DNA of 64,000 bases from Lewinellaceae bacterium (lineage in GTDB: Bacteria; Bacteroidota; Bacteroidia; Chitinophagales; Saprospiraceae). The stretch lies in assembly GCA_020636005.1 (NCBI GenBank), contig JACJYR010000005.1, positions 310,001 to 374,000 of the forward strand. The letters are read 5' to 3'. Position numbers and translations under genes: made by a program. Of the stretch, positions 59,001 through 64,000 are shown piece after piece (within the stretch, counting starts at the first letter, position 1; every line of letters starts with the position of its first letter). A model generated the notes under the pieces. That model worked only from the letters and a program-made list of their open reading frames with translations. It was not told the DNA's origin and ran no database searches.

Positions 59001-60289
59001 TGAAACAAGTGGTGACCAACCTGATCTCCAATGCCGTGAAATTCACCCCCGAAAGCGGCAATGTCTATGTCTCCACCTCCTGCTTTCAGGGCGATTTTAT
59101 CATCAAAATAAAGGACACGGGCATCGGGATCGCCGAGGAGCAGTTGCCTTATATCTTCGACCGCTTCTACCAGGTGGATGGTTCCAGCACCCGCAAGGGC
59201 GAAGGCACGGGCATCGGCCTCTCGCTGGCCAAGGAATTGATCCATTCGCTGGACGGCAAAATCTACGTGAAAAGCAGGCCCGGCAAAGGCACTGAGTTTC
59301 AGGTGCATTTGCCGATAAGAAACCTGGCGGATTTACGAATGACGAATGACGATTTACGATTGAACGGAGAGGCAAATACGAAAGTAGATTTACGATTTAC
59401 GAATAACGATTTACGATTGAAGGGCAACGGTATAGCCAAAAAAGCTGCGCCCGCCCCGATAGACGACAATCGTAATTCGTCAATCGTAAATCGTAAATCC
59501 GAAGATCCGCTCATTTTGATCATCGAGGACAATGCCGATGTAGTGGCCTACCTCGCCACTTGCCTGGACGGCGCCTACAAAATCGCCGTGGCCAAAGACG
59601 GGGAGGAAGGCATTGACCTGGCCACCCAACTCATCCCCGACCTGATTATTTCCGATGTGATGATGCCACAGAAGGACGGTTTCGAGGTCTGCCGGTTTTT
59701 GAAAAATGACGAGCGGACGAGCCACATCCCCATCATCATCCTCACCGCCAAAGCTGATCTGGACAGTAAACTGGAAGGGCTGGAACACGGTGCGGATGCC
59801 TATCTGGCCAAGCCTTTCCACCGGGAAGAGCTGTTGGTGCGCATCAAAAACCTGTTGAGCCTGCGCCAAAAATTGCAGCAGCACTACCTCGCCCTGGCCG
59901 GCACGCCTGAAGTGATGCAGCCAAGCATGGGCCCCGACCCTGCGCCGATGGTAGAAGATTACTTCGTGAAAAAGGTACGCCGTGCCGTGGAAGCCCATCT
60001 CGACGATTACGACTTCAACGTGGAAGCCCTGTGCCGGGCAGTGGGCATGAGCCACTCCCAACTGCACCGCAAACTGACCGCCGTGACGGGCCTTTCCGCC
60101 AACAAGTTCATCCGGTACATCCGCCTGAACAAGGCCAAGGAACTGCTGCAGGACCCCGATACGAGCATCTCCGCTGTGGCCTTCGATACGGGCTTCAATG
60201 ATCCGAGCTATTTCGGGCGGGTGTTCAAGCAGGAATTTGGGATGACGCCGGTGGAATGGCGGGAGGGGGTGGGTAGTGAGGTTTGCTAA
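56057..60289 (+). CDS. Hybrid two-component regulator 3 (HTCS)
   Basis: A 1410-residue HTCS. It has a signal peptide (CFTLFLFCLLGKAVLLQAQ), a propeller from residue ~35 (QAIAQDQYGFMWFGSQYGLH), a Y_Y_Y domain (LEFMLENFDKTWRVAD) and a membrane helix (WWAYLLYFLLIGAVLYAVY). HisKA H877 lies in NITHEFRTPL, and the ATPase boxes are NLISNAVKFTPESG, DTGIGIAEEQ and GEGTGIGLSLA. The receiver has D1200 in IISDVMMPQKDG, and the AraC HTH is SHSQLHRKLTAVTG; VAFDTGFNDPSYFGRVF. Between the ATPase and receiver it has a ~58-residue linker encoded by three copies of a 33-bp repeat. It follows the small secreted protein. Its target cannot be read from the sequence. Confidence 0.92.
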   Translation: MTKKITCFTLFLFCLLGKAVLLQAQSPLDNLKMEMFELPNGELGNHVQAIAQDQYGFMWFGSQYGLHRWDGRHFKTYLHNPSDPNSIGSNYIEYILVARDGSLWLGFWGGGMDHFQHETGNFTHYTASNWKNSLSDDNVSVILEDRKGMIWIGTLQGLDRLDPKTGEFTHYKNKRGDDNSLSDNQVRALYEDSEGTLWVGTGFTFSDNNKGGLNRFHPESGTFTRYMYRQGDPNALAGPQVRAMLEDSKGNFWVGTTGDGLQKLDRNTGKITQYPSNRKNTNLYSAPPYDGGEYRHVSCIFEDKSNFLWIADFSSGFKVIDPATGTSKLFQQGDRSSKLIDNAAWTVKQSKDGVLWFSTALGDARVYRIVQRPEVFKAVVLPTKQGFVSSFSEDKKDNLWVATQGFSVGKMALDDEKKGLQIGTAEQEQALAGATKIVADDDGTLWVVKADSATGLIHFDPKNKTVERYYHDKGDPNSLVSNFINDIVLDKKGNLWVATEDGGLDYFDKKNKHFQHFRSQKGNANSLTHNHLDKLFEGDDGKLWIVGSGNKKEGRAIFVNRFDPQQKAFTNYNLNGVPNEKDIWQSPPTQDKEGNIWLCLENGILKLVPITGTCVYFGSTVLGKDALPLKGLELDDEGKLWVMGQKLLRFDPDNETVFAYQLNDGLKSHSFQKGAIYKNEKGEIFLGGQYGFHYFNPDVLGDSSNTAPVVRITDFELLDQSEQAIFDSLQKVAFWKSGVLQLDYNQNVFAFRFAAMDFTDPEDNRLEFMLENFDKTWRVADQEPKATYIKVPPGRYRFRVRGANSLGIWGEETALDVVIHPPVWMTWWAYLLYFLLIGAVLYAVYRFYLDRRLEQAETQRLKELDVMKNRLYANITHEFRTPLTIIMGMAKQVKENPGDWFSDGMDMISRNGENLLGLVNQMLDLSKLESGNLPIRYIQGDVVQYLGYIVQSFHSYAESRGIQLHFLSDPDELVMDYDPDKLKQVVTNLISNAVKFTPESGNVYVSTSCFQGDFIIKIKDTGIGIAEEQLPYIFDRFYQVDGSSTRKGEGTGIGLSLAKELIHSLDGKIYVKSRPGKGTEFQVHLPIRNLADLRMTNDDLRLNGEANTKVDLRFTNNDLRLKGNGIAKKAAPAPIDDNRNSSIVNRKSEDPLILIIEDNADVVAYLATCLDGAYKIAVAKDGEEGIDLATQLIPDLIISDVMMPQKDGFEVCRFLKNDERTSHIPIIILTAKADLDSKLEGLEHGADAYLAKPFHREELLVRIKNLLSLRQKLQQHYLALAGTPEVMQPSMGPDPAPMVEDYFVKKVRRAVEAHLDDYDFNVEALCRAVGMSHSQLHRKLTAVTGLSANKFIRYIRLNKAKELLQDPDTSISAVAFDTGFNDPSYFGRVFKQEFGMTPVEWREGVGSEVC
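59330..59499. repeat. 33-bp repeat (two direct, one inverted) inside HTCS 3
   Basis: Copies at 59330-59362 and 59387-59419 (starting GATTTACGA) are direct. The copy at 59467-59499 is the reverse complement with few mismatches. All stay in frame and encode DLRMTNDDLRLNG-, DLRFTNNDLRLKG- and DDNRNSSIVNRKS-like linker. They look like intergenic short-repeat elements that have entered a gene. Confidence 0.85.
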
Positions 60290-60392
60290 CATCCAAATGT
60301 TTCGCAAGCTGCTCAAGCTTTGATTTTTGGTGGGAAATGAAACGGTATCGGAGACTATTCAGAGAATGGTCGCTCCTCTCCCCTCCCCTTTT

Positions 60393-61310
60393 TTAATGCT
60401 CATAAATATACAACACCGCCTCCCATTCCGTCACGAGGTCGCCATAATCATCAAAAGTCTCCGCCTGCTCCATCGTCACATTGATGACCATGTTGGCATA
60501 GACCTCGTCGAAACTGAATTCTGTTTCCTTGACCCGATAAGTTTGGCTGTGTACCAACCCATCTACGGTTTCCACGTTTTTTTCGAGCGGGCAGCAATCC
60601 AGGCTGAGTCCATCCACTTCCCTCACAAGGTTTTGATAAGAAAGCATCACCAAATCCAGGTCGGCATCGCCCGGGAATGCAGCCCGGAAGGACGTTTGGC
60701 CTGATGCCATATCCACGAAGAAGAACAATTGGTAAGCGCCCTCCAGGTCAACTTTGCAGCCCATGAGCTTGGCCGTGTTTTCAGTAGCCTCCTGCACCTC
60801 ACCGCTGAAAAGGTCAACAAACGAATTTCGGAACCCATTGGTAATCACGTTCATTTCTTTGGCGAAATCCCCGGCAGGCTTTTGAGCCTGAACAACTTTT
60901 GTGGCGATACCAGACGCTTCAATCAGAAAATAAATATCCTGCGCTGGCCGCATGTCATCCGGCATCGAACTGTTTTCGACGGCAGGCACGAACAGCACAG
61001 CCATGTGCTTGCCGATGGTCGTCATATAGAAGGCCGTATAGTCCCCGAATTTGTCCATGTTCCTTTTCCGGTTGTCCAGGGAGTTGATGCCTTTGGGCCA
61101 TGCTGTTTCGTTGGAGGCATTCAAAACGGCACCTGCCATGACTGTTCCCAAGGCGCTGTTGAGTTCTGCTGTCGCCTCCTTGTTCCACTTGAAGGTGGTG
61201 TACATCCCACCGCCATCCATAATCCTGACGGGCGCCGCATAAGCAAAGCCCTGCCCCCTTACTGTGGAAATCGAAAACCACAGCACCACTAAGAAAGAGA
61301 TATACCGCAT
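60393..61310 (-). CDS. Unknown secreted protein
   Basis: A 305-residue protein with an N-terminal signal peptide (RYISFLVVLWFSISTVRGQ). I chose the ATG at 61310 rather than 61355 because it places the signal peptide first. The mature part has no motif I recognise; there are only two Cys together late (LDCCPLEK) and one at GCKVDLEG. Stretches such as GGGMYTTFKWNKE and YQLFFFVDMASGQTSFRAAF suggest a mixed alpha/beta fold. It converges with HTCS 3 with a 103-bp gap. TAGCTTTA (minus strand, 61375-61382) and a CCGGAA/TTCCGG hairpin (61356-61371) lie upstream. Confidence 0.75.
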   Translation of the reverse strand: MRYISFLVVLWFSISTVRGQGFAYAAPVRIMDGGGMYTTFKWNKEATAELNSALGTVMAGAVLNASNETAWPKGINSLDNRKRNMDKFGDYTAFYMTTIGKHMAVLFVPAVENSSMPDDMRPAQDIYFLIEASGIATKVVQAQKPAGDFAKEMNVITNGFRNSFVDLFSGEVQEATENTAKLMGCKVDLEGAYQLFFFVDMASGQTSFRAAFPGDADLDLVMLSYQNLVREVDGLSLDCCPLEKNVETVDGLVHSQTYRVKETEFSFDEVYANMVINVTMEQAETFDDYGDLVTEWEAVLYIYEH

Positions 61311-61923
61311 AATTAATTTGTTAGAAAACGTAAATGATGATTGGATTGTACGCACCGGAATTGCTTCCGGAGGGTAAAGCTACGCTAATGGCAGCGCTTT
61401 GTATTTTCTTTGCTGTGAACTGTACTTTCCGGGCGAAAGGAGGCTTTTTATTTTATGCTCCCCTAAACCTGTCCTCTGCATTACTTTTGATGGACGAAGC
61501 CAGTCGGACGCAATAAAATTTAAGATTTTGCCCGCCACAGGTAAGCCCAACAACTAATTTCAACCATCTTAAACCTTGCATCAAAACAACAAGAACCTTG
61601 TTTGCGCCATTGTTAGTAAATCTTGCGGACAGTTCCCAAAATGTAAGTCCTTGCGCAACACACTGTCCTGTTTAGGTGTTTTAGAAGGCGTACACAGAAG
61701 TTTCGTCACTGGATCCGGTAAATAATCCATCATCAGACGCAGTTTTTTATCCTTTCCGCTCCGGCAAGCATCCTAAAACTCAACTTGATTTTCCTTTATT
61801 GACCTACCGCAAATGGCCTTTCTTCCCATTGTCCACATTGGCCGTACAAGGAAAGTCATCGTTTTTTTGCCATGCCATTGGTCAATCCCGCCTTGATTTT
61901 TTTTTTCGGCCCAACAAGTAAAC
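61311..61923. other. Divergent intergenic region, no gene supported
   Basis: About 610 bp between the unknown secreted protein (minus) and the desaturase (plus). It holds the CCGGAA-TTGC-TTCCGG hairpin at 61356-61371. A 60-codon plus-strand frame at 61334-61516 has no family match I know and overlaps the presumed promoter of the minus gene, so I do not call it. Confidence 0.5.
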
Positions 61924-62955
61924 ATGAAAGCACAAAACATTCAGCACGACCTGCAAAACTGGCGTGCTATCGTCGTCCCTTACCAGCAACCCGATACGGG
62001 ACGTGCGGTCAGGCAGTTGATTTCTTCGTTCTTGCCCTTCCCGATCCTTTGGGCGGCCATGTATTTCAGCCTCCACTGGTCTTATGCCATCACCTTGTTG
62101 CTGGCCTGTGTAGCGGCCTTCTTCCTGGTCAGGATCTTTATCATACAGCATGACTGTGGCCACCAGTCTTTTTTAAAATCCAGGCACTGGAACAACCTGC
62201 TCGGGTATTTCAGCAGTTTTTTCAGCAGCATCCCCTATACCTACTGGGCCAAGGTTCACAATGCCCACCACGGGCACAACGGCCAACTGGAACACCGGGG
62301 AATTGGCGACATCCATTTCCTGACGGTGGAAGAATACCACCGGCGTTCCGCTTTGGGAAAATTGTCCTACCGGCTGCTCCGCACCCCTGTTTTCCAGTTT
62401 ATGATAGCACCCGTGCTTTACCTGTTGGTTTCCAACCGGCTGCCGATGTTCAGGGTGAAGACCTGGAGCAGGGCACATTGGCCGCAGGTTCTCAACAACC
62501 TTTCCATCCTGGTGGTCTATGGCCTTTTGGCCCTGGTGCTGGGCTGGAAGCAGTTTCTCCTGGTCCACCTCCCGGTGCTGTTCCTTTTTGGGATGATAGC
62601 CTACTGGTTTTTCTATGTGCAGCACCAGCATGAACACAATTACCAACAACCGAAAGCAAACTGGGACTTCCTGCAGGCCTCCATCCAGGGCAGTACCTAT
62701 TACAAATTGCCGAGGCTCTTCCAATGGCTCTCCGGCAATATCGGTTTCCACCACATACACCACCTGAGTTCCAGCATCCCAAACTACCACCTTGAGAAGT
62801 GTGCCGTGGAAAACCCAGTCCTGAGCCGTTATGCCAATACCCTCACTTTTCGGCAGAGCCTGAAATGTGTGGGCCACAAACTTTGGGATGAAAAACAGCA
62901 GCGGATGATTTCCTTTCGGGAGTACCGGGAAAGGGGGCAGGCTGCCCGACCATAG
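61924..62955 (+). CDS. Fatty-acid desaturase
   Basis: A 343-residue integral membrane di-iron desaturase. The three histidine boxes are complete: HDCGH (76-80), HNAHH (112-116) and HHIHH (276-280). Hydrophobic segments flank them (about 35-70, 155-175 and 190-230). The enzyme inserts a double bond into acyl chains using O2 and an electron donor, and relatives are annotated as delta-12-like or acyl-lipid desaturases; the position specificity cannot be read here. Start at ATG 61924. It appears monocistronic, with a repeat/terminator 150 bp downstream. The probable role is membrane fluidity control. Confidence 0.92.
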   Translation: MKAQNIQHDLQNWRAIVVPYQQPDTGRAVRQLISSFLPFPILWAAMYFSLHWSYAITLLLACVAAFFLVRIFIIQHDCGHQSFLKSRHWNNLLGYFSSFFSSIPYTYWAKVHNAHHGHNGQLEHRGIGDIHFLTVEEYHRRSALGKLSYRLLRTPVFQFMIAPVLYLLVSNRLPMFRVKTWSRAHWPQVLNNLSILVVYGLLALVLGWKQFLLVHLPVLFLFGMIAYWFFYVQHQHEHNYQQPKANWDFLQASIQGSTYYKLPRLFQWLSGNIGFHHIHHLSSSIPNYHLEKCAVENPVLSRYANTLTFRQSLKCVGHKLWDEKQQRMISFREYRERGQAARP

Positions 62956-63103
62956 CACTATGCCTGTTGCACCTGGTGTGGTTAAAAAAACCAAAATCAA
63001 ATAGCCAAAAGCTAACGGCGGGTAAAATAACTGTAAGGTCTTTCACCCAGAATAGCCGTGCCCCAAGGCATTTTTCACCAGCCCTGCTTTATTTTTCATC
63101 TTT

Positions 63104-63212
63104 AGGATCGAAGGAAAAATAATCCCGATTTCACATCGGGATTATTTTTAAAAAACCCTTCCAGTGCTGGGGTTTCAACATCAAAATAGGGAAGTTATCT
63201 TTTCATCGTTAC
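63104..63212. repeat. 110-bp two-hairpin repeat, copy 2
   Basis: A near-copy of 9563-9672. The AATAATCCCGAT/ATCGGGATTATT hairpin plus T run is identical, and the second AAACCC/GGGGTTT hairpin has minor changes. It lies between the convergent desaturase and phosphate-transporter genes and can terminate both. Confidence 0.85.
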
Positions 63213-63337
63213 TTAGCTGTTTTGGCGGGTGCCGGCAGTGGGTGCCTTACGGTCAGGCTATGCTTGTCCGATCTTACCGATGCGTCGAAGGATGATTGCG
63301 CCTCCGGACTCGGAGCTTTAAGAAGCCCTCTTTGGTT

Positions 63338-64000
63338 TTATATCACATTCCTGAGTATCCAGTACGCCAACCCCGACAGCACCATGGTAACTGGCAGCGT
63401 CAGTACCCAGGCCAGTGCAATGTTTTTGATGGTGTCGCCCTGCAGGTTTTTTACGCCTTTGGAAGCCACCATCGCTCCCGCCACGCCGGAGGATAAGACA
63501 TGTGTTGTACTGACAGGAAGCCCGAACCACGAGGCCAGGCCGATGGTGCTCGAGGCAATCAATTCAGCCGTGGCGCCCTCGGCGTAGGTCATGTGCCGCT
63601 TCCCGATTTTCTCGCCGATGGTGACGACGATACGCTTCCAGCCTATCATCGTGCCGATGCCGAGCGATACCGAAATAAGCACGATGCACCAGATGGGCAC
63701 ATGCGAGGTGTAGCGTTCCAGGTGCTTGATTTCCTGCGAAATGGTACGGCGGTTTTCCTGGCTGAGGATGATGTTCGGCACTTCCAGCAAAACGGTGAGG
63801 TTTTTCTTGGTAATCGTGATGCGCTTGCGGATGGCCAGGCGCTGTTTCACGTCCTTGGGGTCGAGTTTGATCATGTCCTGCTTCAATGTTTCAACACTTT
63901 CAACGGCTTTTTGCACTTCCGGGTAGATGGAGGATGCAGGCAGTGCAGCCTTGATGGCGTCCAGGGATTTACCGGCTGCCTCTGGCGAAAAGTCGGGCGA
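63338..64000 (-). CDS. PiT-family inorganic phosphate transporter (partial)
   Basis: The C-terminal 220 codons of a gene whose start lies beyond the window. A soluble, Lys-rich central loop (KLDPKDVKQRLAIRKRIT) is followed by membrane helices (WCIVLISVSLGIGTMIGW) and the C-terminal PiT signature with GLPVSTTHVLSSGVAGAM, closely resembling the N-terminal half's repeat in this family. PiT carriers move metal-phosphate complexes across the inner membrane with protons or sodium. The gene runs on the minus strand, converging with the desaturase. Confidence 0.9.
   Translation of the reverse strand, partial: SPDFSPEAAGKSLDAIKAALPASSIYPEVQKAVESVETLKQDMIKLDPKDVKQRLAIRKRITITKKNLTVLLEVPNIILSQENRRTISQEIKHLERYTSHVPIWCIVLISVSLGIGTMIGWKRIVVTIGEKIGKRHMTYAEGATAELIASSTIGLASWFGLPVSTTHVLSSGVAGAMVASKGVKNLQGDTIKNIALAWVLTLPVTMVLSGLAYWILRNVI

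Noticed and set aside
27840..60300. SusC/SusD or glycan-utilisation genes expected beside HTCS regulators
   Set aside because: No TonB-dependent receptor, SusD-like lipoprotein or glycoside hydrolase signature is present.
61334..61516. 60-codon plus-strand frame
   Set aside because: Overlaps the presumed promoter of the minus-strand gene and has no supporting motif.
1..64000. tRNA, rRNA or known riboswitch
   Set aside because: No cloverleaf, rRNA or recognisable riboswitch sequence found by eye on either strand; a covariance-model scan would be needed to exclude small RNAs.

Overview
The window reads as chromosomal DNA of a Bacteroidota bacterium, most likely Saprospira-like. The signs are hybrid two-component regulators of the propeller/Y_Y_Y/HisKA/receiver/AraC type, TPR-HTH and TPR-kinase regulators, giant secreted proteins with HYR, SprB-like and MopE-like modules, a HupE + DUF6702 pair, a TAnnTTTG promoter element, and few recognisable Shine-Dalgarno sites. 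Taxonomy is inferred from gene content only.

Layout. 0.3-4.6 kb: probable operon of a HupE-like membrane protein, a DUF6702-like exported protein and a secreted reprolysin-like zinc metalloprotease. 4.7-5.3 kb: ORF-free, palindrome-rich element with terminal inverted repeats (MITE-like). 5.5-9.0 kb (minus): LytTR response regulator and TPR sensor kinase, the kinase bracketed by inverted arrays of a 21-bp repeat. 9.3 kb: orphan copy of the C-terminal module seen on the giant proteins. 10.4-12.4 kb (minus): TPR-HTH membrane regulator. 12.8-27.8 kb: giant gene 1, with a 5' end broken by about 14 small frameshifts followed by an intact 4378-codon frame. 28.0-32.2 kb: hybrid regulator 1. 32.5-37.7 kb: large secreted beta-helix protein (giant gene 3). 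38.0-38.8 kb: two gene remnants. 38.9-42.9 kb: hybrid regulator 2. 43.6-54.5 kb: giant gene 2 (3648 aa). 55.1 kb: small secreted protein between GTTTGA-rich repeats. 56.1-60.3 kb: hybrid regulator 3. 60.4-64 kb: unknown secreted protein, fatty-acid desaturase, and the 3' part of a PiT phosphate transporter.

The most notable content is the 9-60 kb region. Three very large exported proteins are built from the same kit of modules (Ig-like, seven-bladed propellers of several families, beta-helices, an 81-residue HYR-like repeat, SprB-like) and all end in the same ~70-residue C-terminal module; two also carry a MopE-like motif. They alternate with large membrane regulators, and no SusC/SusD or glycan-degradation genes are visible. 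My working model is a surface adhesin/matrix island in which each giant protein has its own sensor-regulator and the shared C-terminal module is an export or attachment signal. That model is inference. Gene conversion between giants 1 and 2, in-frame palindromic insertions in two regulators and several families of small repeats show that the region is recombining actively.
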